Shown in pieces: positions 16,483 through 24,461 of a stretch of DNA of 32,655 nucleotides. Under the pieces are notes generated by a model. It saw only the letters and a list, made by a program, of their open reading frames with translations, had not been told where the DNA came from and did not search any database. Each line of letters starts with the position of its first letter. Within the stretch, counting starts at the first letter, position 1. The translations under genes and the position numbers were made by a program. The stretch comes from an uncultured Chloroflexota bacterium (GTDB lineage: Bacteria; Chloroflexota; Anaerolineae; Aggregatilineales; Phototrophicaceae): contig CAIPFY010000026.1 in NCBI GenBank assembly GCA_903864435.1, forward strand, positions 1-32,655, read 5' to 3'.

Positions 16483-17686
16483 TTAGCGAATGCCCCACAC
16501 TAGCGCGGAGCCTGCTGCGTCGCGGCTGACCAGCGCAGACCCGTCTGCGCTGAAGCTCAGGCTGGTGACGAGGGCAGTATGCCCGCTCAGGCTGCTCAAC
16601 AGCGCCCCGTTCGTGGTATCCCACAAGCGCACAATGCCATCGCCGGCGCTGCTGGCGAGCAGGCCCCCATCCGGGCTGAAGGCCAGTACGCCAATCGCGC
16701 CGACTGCGCCGGGGGCGGCCAGCCGCGCCCGCTGCGTGAACGTTCCTGTCGTATTCGCCCACAGCACCAGCACGCCATCCGCGCCGCCCGAAGCCAGCAG
16801 TTGCACACTGGCGCGGGTATCCATACCAGCGGTCAGCGCGGTGATTGCGCCGCCCTGTCCCGGCGTTTCGTACAGGCGGGTGTTCGTCCGCAGGTCAGCC
16901 ACCACCACCGTTCCGGCAGGGCTGCCGACGGCGATCTTCTGGCTACCTTCCAGCAGCGCCAGCGGTGCGCCATAACTGCCGAGGTTGCTCACCGTTCCGG
17001 CAACGGTGACGTTCAGCGGGGCGGGCGTGCCGACTGCTGCCGTCGGCGTAGGTACAAAGTTCGGCGGCTCCAGCCAGTAATCGCCATCCTTGCCTTCCGC
17101 CGTCCAACCGATGAGCGTGTTGTTGTAGTTCACCTGCCACCACACGATTTTGTCGAGCGTGCTGCACTGCGGCCCGGCCTGTACAGTGAACAACGCGCCG
17201 GGGGGGATTTCGCCCAGATAGCGCCCGCTGGTGCCGGGTTGGTCGCGCACGACATTCGGGTAGCCGCTGTTCTCCACGCGCCCCCTGTGCGCCGATAGTC
17301 AGGCGCGGTTGCAAGTAGGCCGCGTCGCCCGGTGGGGGGCAGACCGGGACGACAGGTGGCGCGAGGGTGGAACCGCAGGCGATCACGATGGTTTGATCGT
17401 TGGATACGCGGTAGTCGAAATCAGTGCCCGCATACGTGATCGTGAACTTGAACCCGCTGGTTTTGACCTGTGCGTAAATCATGCCCGGTTGCGGGCAGCC
17501 TAGCGAGGCGTCATCGAACAATGCCTGCTCGTAACTCCAGTTGTCCAGATCGTTCACGGTGATGTTTTTGCCTGCGCGGGCGCTCAGGTCGCGCAGCGCC
17601 GCGTTAATTGGGTCGGGCGCTTGTGCCAGCGTCAGCGCAGCGGGGAAGCACAATACCAGTAAAGCCCACCACCAATATTTTCTCAT
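16483..17686 (-). pseudogene. Exported SH3 / WD40 repeat protein with one-base frameshift
   Basis: Read as one gene this is a secreted protein of about 400 residues. It starts at an ATG (17686) with GGAGGAA 8 bases ahead, and has a signal peptide (K-Y-W-W-W-A-L-L-V-L-C-F-P-A-A-L-T-L-A-Q-A). A Cys-containing domain and a Cys/Pro stretch follow, then an SH3-like domain (Y-L-Q-P-R-L-T-I-G, later G-R-Y-L-G-E-I-P-P-G). WD40-type repeats close it (G-L-L-A-S-S-A-G-D-G-I-V-R-L-W-D and a second, H-T-A-L-V-T-S-L-S-F). The frame changes at a run of five C (17281-17285, five G on the coding strand). Removing one base joins the halves with no loss. It is either a real inactivation, a phase-variable tract or a sequencing error. 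Confidence 0.8.
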
Positions 17687-17816
17687 ACGACAATTCCTCC
17701 GGTATACCAAAAACGATAGGCTCATTTTCTTCGATAGTATGCTAAATTCATAGAACGCGAAGGTACTGTTTGTGTTTCTACTATTCTGTTACTGGAAATT
17801 TTAGGATTAGGTTCGT
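17687..17816. promoter_or_regulatory. Divergent A/T-richer intergenic region
   Basis: These 130 bases separate the SH3/WD40 gene (minus) from the PAS kinase (plus) and should hold both promoters. Candidates such as minus-strand CATACTAT and TATACC are seen, but no well-spaced -35/-10 pair. Confidence 0.3.
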
Positions 17817-19928
17817 TTGCTGACCAAACTCGTATCTATGGTAGACACAATGCCGCTGCGCAGGCTGCGACAACTCTGGCGATCCCTCACTGAACCCTCG
17901 CAATCGCTGACCAACCCGCGTGATCGCCGCCTCGCTTATGCGCTTGCGGCTGCGCTGCTGCTGTTTTTAACCATCGGGATGTTCCTGATCGGTCTGGGCG
18001 TTCTGTTCCCCTTGCAGATGGGGGAAATCCGTCAGGTCGCGCCAGCGGTACAACTCGTGCTGTTCGTGGGCTATTGCTTCAGCCGAACGCGCTTTTATCG
18101 CGTGGGGACGGTGCTGAGTCTGCTGGTTTCTCGCATCGCGTGTATGACGCTGGCGTTGCAGAACCCCGCGCTCATTTTGTTGGTGACGTTTATCCCGATC
18201 ACAACCATGCTGTCCGGGTTTGTGCTGGATATCCCTATCCTGATAGGGGTCACGATCACCGATGTGGTGGGCATTCTGGTACTCACTTTTGCGATTCACC
18301 TCCTGCCCGTATCCAGCGGGTTGTTAATGCTGCTGCTGATCGTGCTGTCGGTCATCCTGTCGCTGGGGGCGGCGATGGTACGTCAGCGCGAATTGAACCG
18401 GCTGCGTCAGCAAGCGCAGTACCTCCGCGAGAGTGAATCCCGTTTCCGTTTGATGGCCGATACCGCGCCGGTCATGATCTGGACAGCGAATGCCAACCGG
18501 GAATACGATTATTTCAACTTGAGCTGGCTGCAATTCACCGGACGATCTTTGAATGACGAGATTAGCAGCGAACGGGTGGACGGGATTTACCCGGAGGAGC
18601 AGCCGAAATACTGGGTGACGTTCATTTCCGCGTTCACCGAACGCGAGCCGTATCAGATGACGTATCGCCAGAAGCGGCAGGACGGGGAGTACCGCTGGTT
18701 GCTGGAGAAAGGTTCCCCCCGTTTTCTGGAGGACGGAACGTTCATCGGGTATATCGGTTCGTGTATTGATATTACCGACTGGATTCGTGCCGAGCAATCT
18801 GCTGCCGAGGGTGAACGGCGTTACCGTTCTTTGTTCGAGCAATCCGGCGATGCGATCTTGATACTCGATCTGGACACGCGCATCGTGGCGATTAACGAGC
18901 TGGGGCTTCTCCAATTTGGTTATCGCCGCGAAGAATTGATCGGACGAAGTGCCACCCAGTTCTTTTCCGAGATGGATACTATTCCCGCTGTGACAAGATG
19001 GGATGACCTGCTGGCGGGTAAGGATATTCCCACGTATACGCGCCTGCTGCGCCGTAAAGATGGCACGGACTGCTATACCGAGATTAAATTGTCATTGATT
19101 CGGGCGCTGGATGGTTCCCTGCTGTATGTGCAGAGCATTTTGCGCGATGTAACTCAGCGCCGCCGCTATGAGCAGGAACATCTGGAACTACTCAAGCAGA
19201 ATACCCGTGTGGAAGTGCTGCGCCAGTTTGTGAGCGATGTGTCTCATGATTTGCGTACCCCCCTTAGCATCATCAACACCAGCAGTTATCTGGCACGCCG
19301 CAAGCTGGAAAACGTGGATGTGCCAGAGAAGGTGATGGGGTATTTGAAGATGATTGACACCCAGACGCAGCATTTGTCGCGGATGGTGGATGATATGCTG
19401 AATATCTCGTATCTGGACAGCGAGAATGCTGCCTTTCAGATGCAACCGGCTAACTTGGCTGAAATTGCCCGTAACCTTGTGGACGAGGTGAAAGCCTCGG
19501 ACAGCATGGGCCACAAAGCCATTGAATTTTCGGCTGAACCCGAATCGGTGACGGTGCAGGGGAATGCCACGCAGCTTTCGCGGGCTATTCAGGGCGTGCT
19601 GATGAATGCGGTGCAGTATACGTCCGATGAGGGGCAGATTCAGGTGCGGGTGAGCGTTGCGGATGGCCTAGCGCGGGTGGATATTCAGGACAACGGGATT
19701 GGCATTCACGCCAAAGACCTTCCACATATTTTTGACCATTTCTACCGGAGCGACAGCGCCCGCCCGGTCAAGACGGGCGGGGCAGGCGTTGGGCTGACGA
19801 TTTCGCGCAAGATCATCGAAATGCACGGCGGGCAGATCACCGTCGAAAGTCAACCGGGCGTGGGTAGCACGTTTCATCTGCTGCTCCCGCTGCGGCAGGT
19901 TTTTGCCAACGCCATTCTGGCAGATTAG
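17817..19928 (+). CDS. Membrane sensor histidine kinase, PAS-PAS-HisKA-HATPase
   Basis: The 703-residue protein has about six membrane helices (41-187). Two PAS domains follow (about 205-325, with F-R-L-M-A-D-T-A-P-V-M-I-W, and 335-455, with Y-R-S-L-F-E-Q-S-G-D-A-I), then the dimerisation domain with phospho-accepting H477 in SHDLRTP. The ATP-binding domain has LMNAVQY as N-box, D625-N-G-I-G as G1, and G-G-A-G-V-G-L as G2. All key catalytic residues are present. The best start is TTG at 17817, with AGGATTAGG before it; ATG at 17838 lacks a ribosome site. No response regulator gene adjoins it. Its stop overlaps that of the convergent lipocalin-like gene by 4 bases. Confidence 0.92.
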   Translation: MLTKLVSMVDTMPLRRLRQLWRSLTEPSQSLTNPRDRRLAYALAAALLLFLTIGMFLIGLGVLFPLQMGEIRQVAPAVQLVLFVGYCFSRTRFYRVGTVLSLLVSRIACMTLALQNPALILLVTFIPITTMLSGFVLDIPILIGVTITDVVGILVLTFAIHLLPVSSGLLMLLLIVLSVILSLGAAMVRQRELNRLRQQAQYLRESESRFRLMADTAPVMIWTANANREYDYFNLSWLQFTGRSLNDEISSERVDGIYPEEQPKYWVTFISAFTEREPYQMTYRQKRQDGEYRWLLEKGSPRFLEDGTFIGYIGSCIDITDWIRAEQSAAEGERRYRSLFEQSGDAILILDLDTRIVAINELGLLQFGYRREELIGRSATQFFSEMDTIPAVTRWDDLLAGKDIPTYTRLLRRKDGTDCYTEIKLSLIRALDGSLLYVQSILRDVTQRRRYEQEHLELLKQNTRVEVLRQFVSDVSHDLRTPLSIINTSSYLARRKLENVDVPEKVMGYLKMIDTQTQHLSRMVDDMLNISYLDSENAAFQMQPANLAEIARNLVDEVKASDSMGHKAIEFSAEPESVTVQGNATQLSRAIQGVLMNAVQYTSDEGQIQVRVSVADGLARVDIQDNGIGIHAKDLPHIFDHFYRSDSARPVKTGGAGVGLTISRKIIEMHGGQITVESQPGVGSTFHLLLPLRQVFANAILAD

Positions 19929-21088
19929 AAGCGTCCGGTCATGGCCTGTGCATAGCCCGTGAGTTCGGCATAGCCATAGCCGGTGGCATCCCCTTCGATG
20001 CGCACCGCCCCTTCCCAGTAATCCACGCCGCCGCTGCCCTGCAACTCCTGGTCAGCCAGCAACGGACGAACGGTCAGTTGCAGCGGGGCGGCTTCGCCCA
20101 CATCCACCTGTATCGTCCAACCGGCGGGGTAGGTCGCGCCAGTGTGCGGGCTTTGCCACGTATCCAGCACATTCAGCGTGAAGGCTTTGCCCGGTAGATA
20201 GCGCGTGCTGCCGTCCGGGTTCACCAGCAAGCCGCCGAAAGCCGGTTCACGATCACCGTCTGTCAGGCGGATTTGCCCCAACATGAGTTCGCGGTGGTCG
20301 TCTAACTGCAAGCCGAACCAGTCCCACCCCTGCGCGTTCGTGCCGAGGGCGCTGGTGCTGAATTCGTGATCTCTCCATGTGGCACCAGTGACGGTATAGG
20401 TCTGGTCGCCCACGCGGATCGTGCCACTGGTGAGCAACCGACTGAGCGAGTAGTAATAACTGGCGTTGCCGGCCTCGGCACTTTTGGGGCTTAGTCCGTT
20501 CTGTCCCTGAAGGGCGGGCGCTTTGGTTTGTTCCAGCGCGAGTTCTACGGCGAAATCGCCCCCATCGGCGCGAATCGTGGTTCGGGTTGCAGACTCATCA
20601 AGGGCGAGAACATCCCAATCTTCCAACCAGATGTGATAGCGCGGCTCGGCTTCTGCGCCGGCCAGCCCCGCCCCGCCCCGGCTGAATCGCTGCTGATGGT
20701 AGTACTGTCCGCCCGCAATGTCGCTAACCGCGAAGTGCGCCATGTACAACTGGTCGGTGCGCCATTCGGATTTGCTCTGTGGCGCGTCGGGCAGCACAGC
20801 GCGGCGGAACAGCGTGAACTGGTAGCCAAAATGCCGTCCATCCGCCGTGTCCACATTCCCGGTGTAGTACCACCACTCGGTCTGAAATTCGGGATGTGCG
20901 CCGAAATCCTGCGGGAACTGCCATTCGCGGGGATCAATCGCACGGGCAAAGCCGCTGCTATCCGGCGCGCCGCCCATCAATTGCGCCTGCGCCCCCACCG
21001 TGCCGCCGCCCCCGCTGGAGTCGATCAGGCTGAATCCGAATACGATCACCACAATCGCGGCTAGTCCCAACGCAATCCATCGCCACAT
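19925..21088 (-). CDS. CrtC / lipocalin-like exported protein
   Basis: From the ATG at 21088 the protein has 387 residues; the frame opens with GTG at 21109. A signal anchor is followed by the paired lipocalin-like domains of the CrtC/AttH family: H-P-E-F-Q-T-E-W-W-Y-Y-T-G-N near the start, W-F-G-L-Q-L-D-D in the middle and Y-W-E-G-A-V with G-Y-G-Y-A-E-L-T-G-Y at the end. Members include carotenoid 1,2-hydratase and predicted secreted hydrolases. No carotenoid genes are near, so the substrate is unknown. A TATAAT box at 21129-21124 would start RNA near 21117, too close for the GTG but fit for ATG 21088 (AAAGGG about 9 bases ahead). Confidence 0.85.
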   Translation of the reverse strand: MWRWIALGLAAIVVIVFGFSLIDSSGGGGTVGAQAQLMGGAPDSSGFARAIDPREWQFPQDFGAHPEFQTEWWYYTGNVDTADGRHFGYQFTLFRRAVLPDAPQSKSEWRTDQLYMAHFAVSDIAGGQYYHQQRFSRGGAGLAGAEAEPRYHIWLEDWDVLALDESATRTTIRADGGDFAVELALEQTKAPALQGQNGLSPKSAEAGNASYYYSLSRLLTSGTIRVGDQTYTVTGATWRDHEFSTSALGTNAQGWDWFGLQLDDHRELMLGQIRLTDGDREPAFGGLLVNPDGSTRYLPGKAFTLNVLDTWQSPHTGATYPAGWTIQVDVGEAAPLQLTVRPLLADQELQGSGGVDYWEGAVRIEGDATGYGYAELTGYAQAMTGRF

Positions 21089-21123
21089 TCCCGACATCCC
21101 TTTGTTCACGCTTTCACAAGCGC

Positions 21124-21129
21124 ATTATA
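21124..21129 (-). promoter_or_regulatory. -10 box of the CrtC-like gene
   Basis: A perfect TATAAT is read on the minus strand. A 5-bp palindrome (CGGCA-AGTG-TGCCG, 21131-21144) lies directly upstream where a regulator could bind. No good -35 is visible at 16-18 bases. Confidence 0.5.
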
Positions 21130-21203
21130 GCGGCAAGTGTGCCGTAATCAGGTGAAGCGACGGTGAGAACTTCTTTTCGTTCTGAATGCTCAAAATGCGA
21201 TAA

Positions 21204-21239
21204 GGGTGCATTGACGCACCCACTGGTCAGTGCTAGAGT
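21204..21239 (+). promoter_or_regulatory. Promoter with overlapping inverted repeat, PIN-TRAM gene
   Basis: TTGACG (21211-21216) and TAGAGT (21234-21239) are separated by exactly 17 bases. An inverted repeat GGGTGC-N6-GCACCC (21204-21221) overlaps the -35. A second, CACTG-GT-CAGTG (21221-21232), fills the spacer. The arrangement looks like an operator-covered promoter. Confidence 0.55.
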
Positions 21240-21373
21240 GAACTGGTAATTATTAGTTACGTCCGCTTTGTTTTGCGTTCAGGCTTGCCATGCTGGAAAC
21301 AGGTGGCTGGTCGGCTGTTCGCACGTTCATCTGTGAATCCCCGCAAGGCTACGGACGTGGAAAGAAAAACACA

Positions 21374-22420
21374 ATGACTCCTGATTTGCTTTCCCGCCTG
21401 ATCGGTCTGATTTTGTTCGCACTGTTAGGTGCGCGGCTGGGTGCGGACGCTGCGCCGCTGCTCGGTTTGCCGGTCACGCTGGTGTCCATCGTGTTCTCGA
21501 TGGTGGGCGTGTTGCTCGGTTTGCTCATCGGCCCTTGGGTTTCAGTGCGGCCTGTGCGTGCCGCCCGTAAGATGATTACCGAACTGCCCGTCGAATCGCT
21601 GTTCACCTCCCTGTTCGGGCTTGCCATCGGCTTAGGGACTGCCCTGCTGCTGGCCTATCCCCTGTCGCTTTTGAACCCGCCCGTTGGGAGCGTACTGCCG
21701 TTTGGCGCGTCGTTCATTTTCGGGTATCTGGGGTTCACCATTTTCCGGGTACGCGCTAAAGAACTCATCAGCCTATTCGCGGCTTCGGGCGGCAAACGCG
21801 CTCGCGGCTTGATGGGCGGCACTGACCGGATGATCCTGCTGGATACCAGCGTGCTGATTGATGGGCGCGTGGTGGACATCGCCAAGACCGGCTTCATCGG
21901 CGGGACGCTGTGTGTGCCGCGCTTCGTGATTGATGAGCTGCATCAGGTGGCCGATTCTGCCGATACGCTGCGGCGCAATCGGGGACGGCACGGCCTGTCC
22001 AAACTGAACGAACTCCAGCGCGACGGCATGATGCCCTTCAAGATCATCGAGGAAGAAGTGCCGGGAATCGTGGAAGTGGATGATAAGCTGGTGGCGCTGG
22101 CGCTGCGGATGCACGCCCCGATCATCACCAATGATTACCCCCTCAACCGGATTGCCGAAACGCAGGGCGTGGTGGTGCTGAACGTCAATTCGCTTGCCAA
22201 TGCGGTGCGCTCGATCTTCCTCCCCGGCGACACGCTGCCCATCCGCATCATTCAGGAAGGGCGCGAGGCCGATCAGGGCGTGGGCTATCTGGAAGATGGC
22301 ACGATGGTGGTGGTGGAAGGCGGCAAGAATTTTATGGATCGCACGATCACGGTGTCGGTGACGAAGTTCATCAACAAGGACACCGGGCGCATGTTCTTCG
22401 CGGTTCCAGAGAAGAAATAG
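21374..22420 (+). CDS. Membrane PIN-TRAM domain protein (YacL type)
   Basis: From the ATG at 21374 the protein has 348 residues. Four membrane helices (about 8-22, 33-53, 76-100, 108-125) are followed by a PIN nuclease domain and a C-terminal TRAM RNA-binding domain (about 285-345, with D-Q-G-V-G-Y-L-E-D-G-T-M-V-V-V-E). The PIN acidic set is visible: D157 in LLDTS, E188 in IDELH, D236/D237 and D254 in ITNDYP. It should be an RNA-acting membrane nuclease; the exact target is unknown. An upstream ATG at 21290 adds 28 residues that are not like the family, and GGAAAG before 21374 supports the later start. Confidence 0.88.
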   Translation: MTPDLLSRLIGLILFALLGARLGADAAPLLGLPVTLVSIVFSMVGVLLGLLIGPWVSVRPVRAARKMITELPVESLFTSLFGLAIGLGTALLLAYPLSLLNPPVGSVLPFGASFIFGYLGFTIFRVRAKELISLFAASGGKRARGLMGGTDRMILLDTSVLIDGRVVDIAKTGFIGGTLCVPRFVIDELHQVADSADTLRRNRGRHGLSKLNELQRDGMMPFKIIEEEVPGIVEVDDKLVALALRMHAPIITNDYPLNRIAETQGVVVLNVNSLANAVRSIFLPGDTLPIRIIQEGREADQGVGYLEDGTMVVVEGGKNFMDRTITVSVTKFINKDTGRMFFAVPEKK

Positions 22421-22445
22421 CCTTCCCGAAGCCCTCAGCTATATA

Positions 22446-22566
22446 ACCTCACCCCTCATTCCCCTCTCCGTCAGCGGAGTACCGCTGGAGAGGGGAAGCA
22501 AGGCGAATCTGTTTGGCTGACTCCCTTCACCATGACGCGAATGCGGAAGGGCAGGGGATGAGGGGC
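22446..22566. repeat. G/C-rich palindromic repeat copy
   Basis: The core is a long hairpin: CCCCTCTCC (22461-22469) with GGAGAGGGG (22487-22495), and inside it CAGCGG-AGTA-CCGCTG (22472-22487). The same core occurs in opposite orientation at about 26288-26325. A second hairpin uses CCCTTC and GAAGGG (22523-22551). It lies just after the PIN-TRAM gene and may stop its transcription. Confidence 0.75.
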
Positions 22567-22673
22567 TTTCCCTCCAAATCCGAATATACCCTTTCAAGGT
22601 GCGTTTGGCGGATTAGGCCAAGTTGATGCACAATGATGCGGAGATGCAGCCTGTGTTCTGCCGGGGGACGGTT

Positions 22674-23633
22674 ATGCCCGAACTGGAAGTATTTGAGGCC
22701 GAGGTTAAAGCTAAGATCAAGCAATTGACCTCGAAAGATGCTGTGGCACGCCGCAAGGCTGCCGAATGGCTGGGGGAAGCGGGTGATCCGATGGCGGTCA
22801 CGACGCTGGCGCAAGCCTACAAGAACGACAGCGATCCCCGCGTCCGTGAAGCGGCTGGCTATGCGCTGGGGATGTTCCGCAGCCTTGAAGCCGCTTTGAA
22901 CAGCGACAAAGCCGACCAGACGATGAAAATGCTGGAGGATGTCGCGCTGCGCGAGAAGTTTGGTCATCGGTTGCGCTGGTCGGTGCGGCGCATGGTGAAA
23001 CTGATTAGCGCGTTGCTGGTTTCGGCGGCGCTGATTGCGGTGGCGGCTTTCGTGCTGCCGGGGGTGCTGAAAGCGCCGGTAGACAACGGCGGCAGTGTTC
23101 CGACGGTTGAACAACCCGCCACACCCGTCCCGCAGGAGGCCACGCTGCCCCCTGCGCCCACCAGCGAAACACAGCCTACGTCACCGCCAGCGGTTGACCA
23201 AGCGACGGTTGTGCCGACGGAATCCGTGCCGCCCGCGCAGGTGGTAGATTTGCGTCCGCATCTGGTCGCCCTGCAAATCATCATTGATGACATGACCGCC
23301 CTGCGCGGTGCAAATTCCACGCTCACTCAGTATTGGACAGAATCCACCAGCGGCAGCGGAACCCTCGGTTGTAGCGCCGCGCGTCCTGTATTGCCGGGTG
23401 ACTATGTGCTGCCCGATGAGGCTGCCCTCGCTTCGTCCGATCTGGCGCTGGCTTCCGGGCTGGTGAATACCGGCTTGGCGGCGGTTCGCCAGAGCTGGGC
23501 GCTGTTCGATACGGGCTGCGCCGCTGGCAATCCTGCTGTGAATGCCCCGCAGGGGATGACGCTGACGCAGGCGGCCGCCACCGCGTTTTCCAGCGCCGGC
23601 GAGCAGATCAGCAACCTGCGGGGCGGCGCATAG
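22674..23633 (+). CDS. HEAT-repeat single-pass membrane protein
   Basis: From the ATG at 22674 (GGGGGA about 6 bases ahead) the product has 319 residues. The cytoplasmic N-terminal part (1-85) is helical, with a HEAT-like pair (V-A-R-R-K-A-A-E-W-L-G-E-A-G-D-P and D-P-R-V-R-E-A-A-G-Y-A-L-G). One membrane helix follows (about 120-142), then a Thr/Pro/Val-rich linker and an exported domain of about 130 residues with two Cys in G-C-S-A-A and T-G-C-A-A-G. I do not recognise that last domain. The upstream TTG at 22623 is less likely. The stop TAG touches the ATG of the lipoprotein gene, so the pair is coupled. A joint envelope role is inference. Confidence 0.75.
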   Translation: MPELEVFEAEVKAKIKQLTSKDAVARRKAAEWLGEAGDPMAVTTLAQAYKNDSDPRVREAAGYALGMFRSLEAALNSDKADQTMKMLEDVALREKFGHRLRWSVRRMVKLISALLVSAALIAVAAFVLPGVLKAPVDNGGSVPTVEQPATPVPQEATLPPAPTSETQPTSPPAVDQATVVPTESVPPAQVVDLRPHLVALQIIIDDMTALRGANSTLTQYWTESTSGSGTLGCSAARPVLPGDYVLPDEAALASSDLALASGLVNTGLAAVRQSWALFDTGCAAGNPAVNAPQGMTLTQAAATAFSSAGEQISNLRGGA

Positions 23634-24419
23634 ATGACGTTGAGCAACCTGTTCCAGAACGCGCTGCTGTTGCTGGTGGCCTTGCTGCTCACGGCTTGCG
23701 GCGGTGCGCCCGCTGCCCCGACGCTTCCGCCGACGGCGACTGCCAATATTCAGGCCGCCGTTGAATCTACACTGACGGCGCTGGCTCCCACGACCACGCC
23801 CGGCCCCCGCGCCACACTGCCACCCGAACCGACCGCTACCGAAACGCCGATTGTGGTCACGCTGCCGCCTACGCTGGGCAAATCCATCCAGCCGCCGCTG
23901 ACGATTACGCTGCCCGACGGCTGGAAGGTGGCACAGAACGACGCGCTGGTGATGCCGGATGCTGACAACACCATTCGCACCGTGCCGTTCGTGGCCTACG
24001 AAGGGCCGGTGACAGGCGGCACAGGCACGATTGTGCTGCTGTGGGGCTTCCCGAACCTGTTCAACCCGCTGCCGCAGAACGGCACTCCATCTGCACCCGA
24101 TCTGTGGTCAGATGGCCTGCGCTTGTTGCGGTTGGCGATTGTGGAGGCCAATTGCAACGTGGGGACTGACCTCAAGCGTAGTTTCCGCGTGGGCAACCTG
24201 TCGGCGGTGGGGACGCAATTTGCGGCGGTGGACTGCCCGGAACTGCCGGATACGCGGGGTTGGTTCGCGGGGCTGCAAAATGACGGTCTGAACTTCATCT
24301 TTTACGTGTATGGCGACCCGATCACGGTGATGGACACCAGCAGCGGCGAACTACAGGCGATTCTGGATACGGTGCTATTCACGCTGCCGGAGGCCACGCC
24401 CGAAGCCTCGCCGCCCTAG
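23634..24419 (+). CDS. Lipoprotein with Thr/Pro-rich linker, unknown domain
   Basis: The protein has 261 residues. Its N-terminus is a lipoprotein signal peptide with a lipobox (L-L-T-A-C, Cys22), which signal peptidase II would cut. A Thr/Pro-rich stretch (about 25-80) acts as a spacer, and a globular domain of about 170 residues follows, with T-L-P-D-G-W-K-V near its start. The family of that domain is not clear to me; the pattern recalls secreted domains of stress or substrate-binding proteins. No gap separates it from the HEAT protein upstream. No terminator is seen before the next promoter. Confidence 0.78.
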   Translation: MTLSNLFQNALLLLVALLLTACGGAPAAPTLPPTATANIQAAVESTLTALAPTTTPGPRATLPPEPTATETPIVVTLPPTLGKSIQPPLTITLPDGWKVAQNDALVMPDADNTIRTVPFVAYEGPVTGGTGTIVLLWGFPNLFNPLPQNGTPSAPDLWSDGLRLLRLAIVEANCNVGTDLKRSFRVGNLSAVGTQFAAVDCPELPDTRGWFAGLQNDGLNFIFYVYGDPITVMDTSSGELQAILDTVLFTLPEATPEASPP

Positions 24420-24425
24420 CCTATC

Positions 24426-24455
24426 CTGACACTGACCGCGCTCATCGGCTATAAT
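24426..24455 (+). promoter_or_regulatory. Promoter, likely leaderless, of the glycoside-hydrolase-like gene
   Basis: CTGACA (24426-24431), an 18-base spacer and a perfect TATAAT (24450-24455) are followed by the ATG at 24462, exactly where RNA would start. No ribosome-binding site is present between them. Confidence 0.6.
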
Positions 24456-24461
24456 CGCGGC

